Position numbers and translations under genes: made by a program. A DNA stretch of 64,000 nt, taken from Ilyomonas limi (GTDB lineage Bacteria; Bacteroidota; Bacteroidia; Chitinophagales; Chitinophagaceae). The stretch is taken from positions 1 to 64,000 of the forward strand of contig NZ_SZQL01000009.1 in NCBI RefSeq assembly GCF_005233845.1, read 5' to 3'. The notes below the pieces were generated by a model, which did no database searches, had not been told where the DNA came from, and saw nothing but the letters and a program-made list of their open reading frames with translations. Positions 8,247 through 17,115 of the stretch are shown here, piece after piece. Position 1 is the first letter of the stretch. Each line of letters starts with the position of its first letter.

Positions 8247-8761
8247 TTAAAATCCTTACTGATAAAAATAGATGTTATAGATTTAATTTTTTGTGTGCTA
8301 AAAATGAAATTTAAACATATCAAAACTGCACAGCATTTTTGTTATTATTTTGATACAGAGCAAATAGCGGTTATTCATCAATAAAGTTACTTAAGAGGAA
8401 AATGATTTGCCTGCATTTGCTATTATTTAGTGGCGTAATTTTTCTTATAAATTATTGTTCGGATTATTAGAGGGTTTGTTATAATAAATTTGAATGGTTT
8501 CATTGCTGATTAAGTGTTTGTTCAAATGATCATTAATGCCAGTACAACGTTTTTTACAACGATGAGCCGAAGTTCTATCTACTTATCACTTTTCTCCGGC
8601 AAAACCTCTAGCGGATAAGAGAATTGTTTAAATAAAAGATGTTTTACAATTGCCTTAATTAACAATCATAGATAGCCAGGATTTAGTAGGTTTAAATGAA
8701 TATTCTGTACGAAATAAAAATTATGCGAATGATTTTTTACACTTGTATTTTTAAGAAAACT
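8247..8761. other. Divergent intergenic region between lacI and the esterase
   Basis: This AT-rich region must hold the promoters for the minus-strand lacI-symporter pair and the plus-strand esterase. Two -7-like sequences are visible on the plus strand, TAAATTTG at 8485-8492 (exact TAnnTTTG) and TAGGTTTA at 8687-8694, but neither has a TTG at the right distance. A run containing ACAACGTTTTTT near 8543-8554 has the CG centre of LacI sites but poor symmetry. No gene is seen. Confidence 0.45.
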
Positions 8762-9598
8762 ATGAGAAAATACTGTTTTACAACCATTATTACGGTAGCT
8801 CTTTTGTGCACTGCACAAGCATTTGCCGCTACTGTAGATACGGCATTAACGTATAGTGCAGCTATGAAGAAAAATATCAAAGCGGTGGTTGTATTGCCGG
8901 ATAAGTATTCTAAACAATCAATGTATCCGGTAGTTTATTTATTGCACGGGTACAGCGGTAACTATGCCGATTGGATAACAAAAGTTCCGGCAATTAAAAA
9001 CCTATCCGACCAATATAACCTGATTATTGTTTGTCCGGACGGAAACTTTGGGAGTTGGTATTATGACAGCCCGGTAGATTCTGCCTGGCGTTATGAAACG
9101 TATGTATCTAAAGAGTTGGTCAATTATATAGATGAACATTATGCTACTCAAAAAGACCGTAAAGGCAGGGCAATCACCGGCTTAAGCATGGGCGGCCACG
9201 GTGCATTTTATCTTGCTTTTCGCCACCAGGATGTATTTGGTGCGGCCGGCAGCATGAGTGGCGGTGTGGATATTCGTCCGTTTCCTTTAAACTGGGACTT
9301 GAGCAAGCGGTTGGGGAGTTATAAAGATCATCCCGAAAACTGGGAAAAAAATACAGATATTAACCTGGTTTATTTACTGACGCCCGGTTCTTTGGCTATC
9401 ACTTTTGACTGCGGCACCGAAGACTTTTTTTATGGCGTAAACAAAGCATTGCATGAGAAATTGTTAGAACGGAATATTCCGCACGATTTCACTACGCGTC
9501 CTGGCGGACATACGTGGGAGTATTGGGCGAATTCTATTCCTTATCAAATACTGTTCTTCAATAATTATTTTCATCCTGCAGTGAAGAACAAGCAGTAA
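8762..9598 (+). CDS. Secreted esterase of the esterase D / FrmB-like family
   Basis: Starting at the ATG at 8762 gives a clean signal peptide (MRKYCFTTIITVALLCTAQA, cleavage near residue 22). The longer frame from 8696 would bury it. The mature 255 residues form a PF00756 putative esterase: LLHGYSGN oxyanion region near 61, nucleophile elbow GLSMGG with Ser142, acid probably in DCGTED near 216-221, and His250 in PGGHTW. Such enzymes remove acetyl, feruloyl or similar short acyl groups, here in the periplasm or outside. Next to the mannosidase region it could deacylate glycans. The acyl group is not predictable from sequence. Confidence 0.88.
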   Translation: MRKYCFTTIITVALLCTAQAFAATVDTALTYSAAMKKNIKAVVVLPDKYSKQSMYPVVYLLHGYSGNYADWITKVPAIKNLSDQYNLIIVCPDGNFGSWYYDSPVDSAWRYETYVSKELVNYIDEHYATQKDRKGRAITGLSMGGHGAFYLAFRHQDVFGAAGSMSGGVDIRPFPLNWDLSKRLGSYKDHPENWEKNTDINLVYLLTPGSLAITFDCGTEDFFYGVNKALHEKLLERNIPHDFTTRPGGHTWEYWANSIPYQILFFNNYFHPAVKNKQ

Positions 9599-9658
9599 AA
9601 TCGGGCGTAGGTATCATTGGGTTTGTTAGTCCGAGATTTTAATGCGGTGTTATTAATT

Positions 9659-9770
9659 AAGCTCCATAGGAGCAATACGTTGGAGGAAATTATTGTACGC
9701 ATTGCTCCTATGGAGCTTCGGTTTGTATTTATCATAAATTGATGCTACTAACATAACGCTCCTGTGGAGC
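9659..9770. repeat. Three palindromic GCTCC-N3-GGAGC interspersed repeat units
   Basis: Each unit is a 13-base palindrome: GCTCCATAGGAGC at 9661-9673, GCTCCTATGGAGC at 9704-9716 and GCTCCTGTGGAGC at 9758-9770. The first two also form a longer inverted repeat, 9659-9676 with 9701-9718. Repeats of this form are frequent between genes in Chitinophagales and related genomes. They follow the esterase stop by about 60 bp and may serve as a processing or termination structure. Confidence 0.85.
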
Positions 9771-9914
9771 TCTTTATCATCCCGTATTTACCTTTGTAAA
9801 ATAATGTTGTTTATCTATTTAGTACATTGTTACATAGACTATCTTGAGTTTAGTTGGAAAGAAATATTGTAGTTCTCGCCAACACTTGTCAGCCAAGCCG
9901 TTCATCCAAAATAA

Positions 9915-9979
9915 AAATCCATCTTAGAGTAGGTGGTGCGAAGGCAAGGACGGATGCGCGGAGCGATCATGCCGTCCTT
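9915..9979 (+). repeat. REP-like element, inverted copy at 45508-45561
   Basis: The element begins AAATCCATCTTAGAGTA and ends GCGCGGAGCGATCATGCC followed by GTCCTT. Both parts recur in opposite orientation at 45508-45561. Inside the element AAGGACGG pairs with CCGTCCTT, and the next bases are AATTTTTTGG, so it can also act as an intrinsic terminator on the plus strand. The rest of 9599-10128 shows no gene. Confidence 0.75.
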
Positions 9980-10128
9980 AATTTTTTGGTTCTTTTTAAT
10001 CAAGCAAAAAGTAACAAACAACAACTGCCGTAAGCAGCCATACTTTCAAAATCTTCAATGTGTATACTTGATAATAAAATAATGAAACTTATCTAACACT
10101 GTATTTAATATGAGCATGTTTATGTATG

Positions 10129-12672
10129 TTAATGCTTCGCATTCACGAGTCTTATTGTTCTGATGCCGAAAAGCGGAATGGCGAGCCGGACGTTTGTTTT
10201 ACCCGAAGCAAATATTTGTTGTAGCTGCTCTTTTACATCGCCATTCAATTCAACCAATTCTGCCTTATCAGCCTTACAGTCAAAGCTGATATCGTGAGCC
10301 TTGTTGTCACCTTGGGCATTATATAATCTTACCAGCAAATCATTGTTTTCGTAAGTCATTGACGTGATTTGCCAGCCGGCTGTACCGGCATCAACAAACG
10401 ATTGGTGAGTGCCGGCTGGTTCATTGGTAAGTGTTGCGAATAAGGGCGTATTCCATTGCTCAGCCAGCCTATTTATAGCTGCTTTATTCCATGTGCCGGT
10501 ATGAGGTATGAATGCATAATGCATGTTGGTGGCGCTATCGGTTGTATAATTTCTTCCCCAAAGCCCTACGCCGGCATATTGCACCGTTAAACCCAATGGA
10601 AAATCAGCCCCATGTATATAGCTCGTGGTATGATCGGTGAGTAAGGTAAAGCCGTATTTGCCGGCTTCATCCGTTACATCCACCCAGTTTAAAATGATAT
10701 TATTTTTAATACTGTCCCAGCGGTTGAAGAAGGTATTGTTCAGCTTACTTTCCGTTACATCAAAAGGTGCATCTTTATATACTTTTTGATGCTGCAAGGC
10801 AAGTGGAAAAAGGGCTATCAGCTTGCTCGTATCATTATAAAAAGCTTTATGCAAATCAGTTGCTTCATAGCCCGAATCCTGCCTGTAATTTTCCCCAACA
10901 CGAAGATTGCTGTCGTAATCAATATGCAATTGGCAATCGATGATGGATTCCCCTTGTGTTAATTGAATTGTTTGGATGTATTGATGGGAAGCAAGTGTTC
11001 CTTTTACCTGTAGTGTAACACGTAAAGGACCATTTTCAACAACAGAAACCGCCACTTTATTGTTCACACTCGAAAGTAAACCACCGCCTTTATAAAAATT
11101 GCCTCTTAATGTATTAAAGCCCTGGCTGGTAGTATCTACAAACTCTTTGTTGCCCAACTGCTTTGCAATCAGGCTGGTAATAGCACCGCCTTTCGCCGGG
11201 TCAACAACAATTTTATACAAATCAGTTTCTAACCGGTAAGTACCATCTTTTAATTGCTGCGCTTTTACTCTGTTTTTTATATTGTTTTGAATAGCAGCAG
11301 GATTATAAACTGCATAACCCATAGCCGGAACTTTTACTTTGAGCAAGCGTTGCTTTGTACCATTGTTACCTGTTACAACTTGTCCCTTAAACTTTTTATT
11401 GAGTACCGTGGTTACGGGAACACTTACTACTTCCTCCCTGTCGAAGCCCATTGTGTTATACACTGCTATTGAAGCAGATTGCTGAGATTGTTTAGTGGTT
11501 AATACCTTGGCTGACTGTTGTATAATATCAGCGCTTTTGCTATTAGTATATTCGGTCCATTGTTTCACATGGTCTGCCCATGTTTGCCCGGGTTTACCAT
11601 TATACGGCACGATCCAGCAGTCGTGGTGCTGCGACAACAAGAGTGTGCGCCAGGCTGCATCAAGACTATCTTTCGGGTAAACTTTATCTGCATACAGTTT
11701 TGCAAGTGAAGCCATCTTTTCTGCCGAAATAATTTTATGCTCCGATGCTCGTACCTGTTGTGCAATGCGTTGCAATACCTGCGATCCCCAAACCAGACTT
11801 ACCTGTACATCTTCCTGCGATAAGCGCCAGTTGTCACCAGTGTTTTTATTCGCAATGTTGGTGAAATAGTTGCGCCATGTGGTGTATGCAGTTCCCTTTT
11901 GTTGCGCATCGCCCAGCCATCTGCCATTGCGCCACCCGGCATCCTGCAGGCACATGCCAATGGGATGTTGAATGCCTTGTTGCAGTGCTGCATTAATATA
12001 CTGCTTGGAGTTGTTCCAAGCGGTCGTTTGCCAGGTAGAATGGGGCTCCAGCGCTTCACTGGCATAGCGCGGCACAGTGGTTATAGTGGTGCCATCCGGA
12101 CCAACCCAATTAACTGTTTCACCACCATACGCGCGGGTATAACCGCCCCAGCAGGTATTCGGATTTTTTAATACTGCATTTTTAAAACCAAATGATTTCA
12201 AAATTTGGGGTAGCGCGCTTGTGAAGCAAGGCTCTTCGGATGAATAAGTGGTAAAAACAGCAGTGGGAAAATGTTGTTTCAGCTTTTGCATGCCGTATTG
12301 AAACTGGCGAATAATGCTTTCGCCGCTTATTGGAAACAAATAGCTTTGCGCATAAGAAGGATTAGTGTATTCTATCCTGCCATCAACCGATTGATTTTCG
12401 AATACTTTCTTAAAAGCTTCATAACCCTGCGGGTCCTTTACCTGTACCGTATCCCAGGTTTCAGGCTCTATCTCCAGGTTAATCTTCCAATTTGGGTATT
12501 TGTTCAATGTGTCTGCCATAAACTGCGTAACCCATAATGGATAATGCCCGTAAATACCGCCATGAAAGCCATCTGCAAACCAGGTGGATTGTGCTGTTGC
12601 AGTTATATTTTTAAAACAAAAGATTAGCGCTATAATAATATAAAAGTTGAGTTTCAAAGTTTTCAATTTCAT
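10129..12672 (-). CDS. GH38-type alpha-mannosidase-like glycoside hydrolase, exported
   Basis: The 847-residue protein starts with a signal peptide (hydrophobic to about residue 28, ending TATAQ). The N-terminal region starts WFADGFHGGIYGHYP, with EIEPETWD near 70, and the helical segment LLLSQHHDCW near 346 is the hallmark of GH38 (LxQHHD). A C-terminal beta-sandwich of the GH38C type covers roughly 430-845. The family cleaves alpha-mannosides with retention using an Asp nucleophile in a DPFG-type motif. The equivalent place here reads YSSEEPCFTSALPQIL, with no obvious Asp, so this branch may differ in mechanism or substrate. It forms a minus-strand pair with the SGNH gene and is divergent from the GH92 genes. 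Confidence 0.72.
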   Translation of the reverse strand: MKLKTLKLNFYIIIALIFCFKNITATAQSTWFADGFHGGIYGHYPLWVTQFMADTLNKYPNWKINLEIEPETWDTVQVKDPQGYEAFKKVFENQSVDGRIEYTNPSYAQSYLFPISGESIIRQFQYGMQKLKQHFPTAVFTTYSSEEPCFTSALPQILKSFGFKNAVLKNPNTCWGGYTRAYGGETVNWVGPDGTTITTVPRYASEALEPHSTWQTTAWNNSKQYINAALQQGIQHPIGMCLQDAGWRNGRWLGDAQQKGTAYTTWRNYFTNIANKNTGDNWRLSQEDVQVSLVWGSQVLQRIAQQVRASEHKIISAEKMASLAKLYADKVYPKDSLDAAWRTLLLSQHHDCWIVPYNGKPGQTWADHVKQWTEYTNSKSADIIQQSAKVLTTKQSQQSASIAVYNTMGFDREEVVSVPVTTVLNKKFKGQVVTGNNGTKQRLLKVKVPAMGYAVYNPAAIQNNIKNRVKAQQLKDGTYRLETDLYKIVVDPAKGGAITSLIAKQLGNKEFVDTTSQGFNTLRGNFYKGGGLLSSVNNKVAVSVVENGPLRVTLQVKGTLASHQYIQTIQLTQGESIIDCQLHIDYDSNLRVGENYRQDSGYEATDLHKAFYNDTSKLIALFPLALQHQKVYKDAPFDVTESKLNNTFFNRWDSIKNNIILNWVDVTDEAGKYGFTLLTDHTTSYIHGADFPLGLTVQYAGVGLWGRNYTTDSATNMHYAFIPHTGTWNKAAINRLAEQWNTPLFATLTNEPAGTHQSFVDAGTAGWQITSMTYENNDLLVRLYNAQGDNKAHDISFDCKADKAELVELNGDVKEQLQQIFASGKTNVRLAIPLFGIRTIRLVNAKH

Positions 12673-12701
12673 TATCTTTTCAGCTTTAGGTAAATGTAAT
12701 A

Positions 12702-12721
12702 AAGGGGCAAGACTGCCCCTT
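12702..12721 (-). terminator. GC-rich hairpin between the SGNH and GH38 genes
   Basis: AAGGGGCA and TGCCCCTT pair perfectly (8 bp) around the loop AGAC. On the minus strand the stem is followed by TTATTACATTT, a weak U-tract. It lies between the SGNH gene and the downstream GH38 gene, so it may end or attenuate transcription entering GH38. Because the U-tract is poor, processing rather than termination is possible. Confidence 0.45.
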
Positions 12722-12790
12722 CCTTCAATTGCTTGTTTATTCTGAACTCAATAGTGAATAACCATTAGACAATATGATGTACGCTTGTGG

Positions 12791-14182
12791 TTAATCAATT
12801 TGCTTTATTGAAATAAGGTGTGCAGTTGGCTGTGCCATTTTGTACATTTCATCGCGCATCTCATTCATTTGCTCCTGAATCTTTTCTCTTGTTTCCGGGG
12901 ATCTTACTTCTGCATAAACATCTTTTTTACTGGCTACAAAAAAGTCTTTTTTAGCAGCACTCATTACAGAATCTAATGATGCCTGGCTATCATTAAAGAG
13001 CATGCCTTTACCATTGAGATAATCATAATTAATCCAATAGTAAGCGCGCATTTTATCTTCCAGCTCTTTTCTTTTTAATTGTAAATCCATGATGGCTTTT
13101 GCCTGCTGGTATTGCGGTGTATTGGGGAGTATGGCAAGGTTAATTCCATCGTTCAACTGCTGCGCAGTACATTGTGATATTGCTTTGCCATCTATGCTAA
13201 TGCTATAGTGATTGCCTTTCAACCCTTTTACGGTAAGCATTTCCTGATCAAATTCTTTGATGAAAGGAATAACATCCAATGCATCGCTTTGTTTTTGCGA
13301 ATTGCCCCATACTCTGGCTACCGTATCAATAGGAAACGGAAGTGATTTTGCGAGGTATGTAAATGAAATAGCATTGTTTGCCGTAGATACATTAGATATG
13401 GTACAATTGCCGGATTGCAATACTTTGTTTTTGGCGGCATCAATACGCACATCTGCAATGGGCTGATTATTCAACCCCTGTGCTTTCAAAAACAGATAAG
13501 CCATCACAAAATGCCCGGCATTACCCGGGTGAATTCTGTCTGGCCCGGTAAGAGTAAATGTAGAATCTTCTTTTTGTTTTTGCTGTTCCATGGCTGTCAT
13601 TGGATAGAACAAATCCACATACGCCCAGCCATCTTTTATAGCCGCTGCTTTCTGGAAAGCAACAATCTCTTCCATTGTTTTCCATTTGCCCGGAAAATAA
13701 TTTTTCTCATTTTTTACGGTTTCATCGTATGGCGAGGAAGTCATCATAATCTTCCGGATATCGGGCAATGCATTCAGCTTTTGTTCTATCATTTTAAAGC
13801 TGTTGTAAGAAGTATCCACGGCTGCTTTTCGCACGCTATCCACTTTGTCTTTGTGCATGCCATATTCAAAATACTTGCTGTCATTCATACCAAATGAAAC
13901 TACCAATACATCTGGCTTTTTTGCCAGCAAATCGCCCTCTAAGCGGGTATAAATTTGCTTAGCCACATCGCCGCCAATGCCGCCATTCATCACTTCCATT
14001 TTGCGGTCGGGAAAATGCGTGATGTAATACAGCCATACATAGTTGGGATAAAATCCGGCTTCAGTAATGCTGTTGCCGGCAAATACAACACGGTCGCCAT
14101 TCTTAAATGGCGCAGGTGCCTTTTGTGCAATGGCTGATAAGCCTGTGAGCAGCAGCAACAGGACAAAATTTCTTTTCATCAT
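12791..14182 (-). CDS. Secreted SGNH/GDSL-type hydrolase
   Basis: From the ATG at 14182 the protein has a signal peptide (MMKRNFVLLLLLTGLSAIAQ); the frame is open to 14203 but the extra residues would disturb it. All SGNH blocks are present: block I FAGNSIT (about residue 35-41), block II glycine in NGGIGGD, block III GMND, and block V DRIHP with the catalytic Asp and His. The last 150 residues are helical and charged. These enzymes are carbohydrate esterases or lipases; beside a GH38-like enzyme, deacetylation of glycan side groups is the likely role. The substrate is not shown by the sequence. Confidence 0.87.
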   Translation of the reverse strand: MMKRNFVLLLLLTGLSAIAQKAPAPFKNGDRVVFAGNSITEAGFYPNYVWLYYITHFPDRKMEVMNGGIGGDVAKQIYTRLEGDLLAKKPDVLVVSFGMNDSKYFEYGMHKDKVDSVRKAAVDTSYNSFKMIEQKLNALPDIRKIMMTSSPYDETVKNEKNYFPGKWKTMEEIVAFQKAAAIKDGWAYVDLFYPMTAMEQQKQKEDSTFTLTGPDRIHPGNAGHFVMAYLFLKAQGLNNQPIADVRIDAAKNKVLQSGNCTISNVSTANNAISFTYLAKSLPFPIDTVARVWGNSQKQSDALDVIPFIKEFDQEMLTVKGLKGNHYSISIDGKAISQCTAQQLNDGINLAILPNTPQYQQAKAIMDLQLKRKELEDKMRAYYWINYDYLNGKGMLFNDSQASLDSVMSAAKKDFFVASKKDVYAEVRSPETREKIQEQMNEMRDEMYKMAQPTAHLISIKQID

Positions 14183-14530
14183 ATTTAATTCAGATAACTC
14201 CAATTAATATGTGCAGATATACTGCATTTACCTCTATTCGCATTTAATAAATATTGTTTTAAATAACACGAGCATACTGCTTATTAAAAATTATTCATTT
14301 CAGTAGCGGTGATATGTTTAATAAGTGACATGTTAATTGGTTTAAAAGCATTAGGGCAAATACCTATTAAAAACAGCTATGCTTATTTTAATCATTGAAG
14401 TGGTGTGCAGAAAACAAACTTAAGATGTTCGGGAGCATTGCTGGGATAATTTCCATATAGTCAAATAATTAATGTTTGAGAACTTACATATAAGGCAATC
14501 AATTACTAACTATTAACCACCAGGCATTCT
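14183..14530. other. Divergent promoter region of the mannose-glycan locus
   Basis: This AT-rich stretch separates the minus-strand SGNH/GH38 pair from the plus-strand propeller/GH92 series, so it should carry both promoters. TAATGTTTG at 14469-14477 is close to a Bacteroidota -7 box but has one extra base. I see no operator palindrome and no gene. Confidence 0.45.
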
Positions 14531-17095
14531 ATGAAAAGATTTGTACTGCTTCTGCTTTTTGTTATTACCTGCATGCAATCTTTTGCCTACACCAGTCAGG
14601 GCAACTGGCGCTGGCGTAATAATAACGGCTCCGAAACAACAGCCACCTGGCGGGCAGACCAGAATCAAAGTATCCGTATTAATTCTATTGATAACATCAT
14701 ACGGCTGCGCATCCAGGTAAATAATAATACCGGCAATACAAAAGGTATAAATAGTAACCTGCAATATGCTTCTGCACCGGATGGGCCCTGGCGGTATATT
14801 ACCAACTTCGAGGGCAATAATGCATTCAGGTTTAGCAATACCAATGCAAAGGTGACCGACCAGTCACCTACTACGCAACAACTATCAGGCTCATCCAACA
14901 CCTTTATTCAGGGGAAACTGTTTGTGAAAACGAATGAACTGGATGTATCGATGACGGATGCAACCACTACGGAGTTTGAATATAGCCTGCAGCCAACTGA
15001 TAATATTGAGCCGAATACAACCTATTATTTTCGTATTCCCGGCAACGATTACCCGGTGGCTTTGCCCGCACTAAAAACAACAGCTACCGTCAAAACCCAG
15101 CCTAAACTGCTAACCAACGGCAGCTTCGAAGAGCATGCAAAGGACTGGACTTTTAAAGTGTTATCCCCTGCAGCGGCTACAACATCCCTGGCCGACAGCA
15201 TCCATAAGGATGGTATCCATTCATTGATTGTAAACGTAACCCAAACGGGTACTGCTACTGCTGTAAGACTTACCCACAAAGCGATTCCGTTGAATGTAGG
15301 ACATACCTACATGGTGCGCTTCTGGGCGTATGCAACTAAAAATTCGGCTAAGTTGCAACTGGCTTTGAAGGGGAAAAAAACGCTGCCATACAGTTTTAAA
15401 TTGTACACCGGCTGGCAGGAATACACATTTGCATTTAAAGCCGCTGATTCCAAAGCAGCCTTACATTTTTTGTTTCAGACAGCTACCTCGTATGTCATTG
15501 ATAAAGTGGAGATACTCGATGAAAATAATGAAGAAGTAGATGTGTCCATGAACTATATGTGGCAGAATAACCGTCCTGAAAGTGAATATAGCTGGTTATC
15601 TGCCGATGGGGAAAACTCGGAGCAGTTGCCCGATGGCAGAACCGTTTGGACGTTCTCTGATGGCTGGTATGGTTACAACGATACTACTACCAATTCTATG
15701 AGCACACACCAGTTGCTGCGCAATACATTTGTAACGCAAAGCAAACCAAGACCAAATGGAGCACTGCATACCATTATTGGCGGCACTCTTGACCAGCCAC
15801 AGGCATTGATGATACCGCCTGATAAAAGAGGTCATGATAATTTCTTCTGGCCCCGCGATATGACGGTTGAAAATGATTCGCTGAAAGTGTTATTGCCGGA
15901 AGTTATCCAATGGCACGAAAATGATCCTTTAACCGACGGACATCGCCAGGCAGTGGGCGTTTTTTCATTGCCTGATCTTAAACTGCAAAGCATTAAATGG
16001 ATGCCCTGGTTAGACTCTGTCACCACCAATTACATCGCACTGTGCAAAGGGGATGATGGTTATACCTATGCTTACGGAAGCCGCCAGATAACCAGTACCG
16101 AAAATCATGCGGTGGTAGCACGCTTTCCTACCGGTCAATTATCTGCTACAACGCCCTGGCAGTTTTTAACGAACGATGGCTGGAGCAACGATCCTGCTAA
16201 TAGCAAAGAAATTGCAGATGTTCAGTTATATAGCGTAGCAAGGCTGGGTTATCACAACTATATGTCCTTATTCTTAAATCCGCTAAGCGATAAAATTGAA
16301 GTGTTGTATGCCGAAAGTCCGGTTGGTCCCTGGGTGGGCAGAAGCATTGTTGGACAAATAGAAGGACAGCAGGATATTCTTTCTTATTTTGGTTTGCTGC
16401 ACGAAGAAACAGCAAATAATGGCGTTTATACCTTCTCTTATTCCAATATCGGCAACATTGGGCAAATGCTGGATGATAAAACAGTTTATTGGCCTTCGTA
16501 TTTGAAAGCAGATTTAAAGAGTTTATCACCCTTCAATAACAATGTAGCACCTGTTGATAAACTGGAATTTACGGCAAATCATAAAGGAAAGAGGGCACTG
16601 CTGCAATGGAAATGGGAAACCGTAGTAAATACCAATCGGTTTGAAATTGAAAGAAGTGCAGACGGCAGAAAAGACTGGACAACCATTGCAGTAGTAAGCG
16701 CAAAGGACAGAGCCAGCGCAGCAAACTATGAGTTGTTTGATAACAAGCCTTTTGATGGCAAAAATTATTATCGTTTGAAAAGGGTTGATATTACGGGCAA
16801 CTCAGCCTTATCACCGGTCAAGCTGGTTACAGTGCAGTCCGCTGCTGTGGCTACCATTTTTCCCAATCCAACACATGGCGCTGTGAATGTTATTATCAAC
16901 AGCAAGGTAAAGGATAATATAACGGCTGTTCTTACGGATATGAAAGGGACGGTTGTTCATCAGGAAATCATCCCGGTAACGGCGCATAGCAGCCAGTATG
17001 TGTTACATATTAATCAAAACCTTGCTCATGGCTTATATAGTCTTCAGTTAAAAGGGAAGGAACTGGATATTCAACTGAAAGTAGCGATACAATAA
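14531..17095 (+). CDS. T9SS-exported multidomain protein with DUF5005-like beta-propeller
   Basis: The 854-residue protein has a signal peptide (MKRFVLLLLFVITCMQSFA) and several modules. Residues 20-135 form a beta-rich module beginning GNWRWRNNNGSETTATWRA. Residues 195-335 look like a carbohydrate-binding module of the CBM4/9 type (LLTNGSFEEHAKDW). Residues 350-670 form a propeller-like domain starting SADGENSEQLPDGRTVWTF, which I take for DUF5005 (PF16396). Residues 675-770 are fibronectin-III-like, and 775-854 form a type IX secretion sorting domain (FPNPTHGAVNV to the end). It should be secreted through T9SS and bind or process glycan at the surface. The GH92 gene follows after 20 bp. No catalytic residues can be named. 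Confidence 0.72.
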   Translation: MKRFVLLLLFVITCMQSFAYTSQGNWRWRNNNGSETTATWRADQNQSIRINSIDNIIRLRIQVNNNTGNTKGINSNLQYASAPDGPWRYITNFEGNNAFRFSNTNAKVTDQSPTTQQLSGSSNTFIQGKLFVKTNELDVSMTDATTTEFEYSLQPTDNIEPNTTYYFRIPGNDYPVALPALKTTATVKTQPKLLTNGSFEEHAKDWTFKVLSPAAATTSLADSIHKDGIHSLIVNVTQTGTATAVRLTHKAIPLNVGHTYMVRFWAYATKNSAKLQLALKGKKTLPYSFKLYTGWQEYTFAFKAADSKAALHFLFQTATSYVIDKVEILDENNEEVDVSMNYMWQNNRPESEYSWLSADGENSEQLPDGRTVWTFSDGWYGYNDTTTNSMSTHQLLRNTFVTQSKPRPNGALHTIIGGTLDQPQALMIPPDKRGHDNFFWPRDMTVENDSLKVLLPEVIQWHENDPLTDGHRQAVGVFSLPDLKLQSIKWMPWLDSVTTNYIALCKGDDGYTYAYGSRQITSTENHAVVARFPTGQLSATTPWQFLTNDGWSNDPANSKEIADVQLYSVARLGYHNYMSLFLNPLSDKIEVLYAESPVGPWVGRSIVGQIEGQQDILSYFGLLHEETANNGVYTFSYSNIGNIGQMLDDKTVYWPSYLKADLKSLSPFNNNVAPVDKLEFTANHKGKRALLQWKWETVVNTNRFEIERSADGRKDWTTIAVVSAKDRASAANYELFDNKPFDGKNYYRLKRVDITGNSALSPVKLVTVQSAAVATIFPNPTHGAVNVIINSKVKDNITAVLTDMKGTVVHQEIIPVTAHSSQYVLHINQNLAHGLYSLQLKGKELDIQLKVAIQ

Positions 17096-17115
17096 ATTGC
17101 GAATAAAAGGATATT

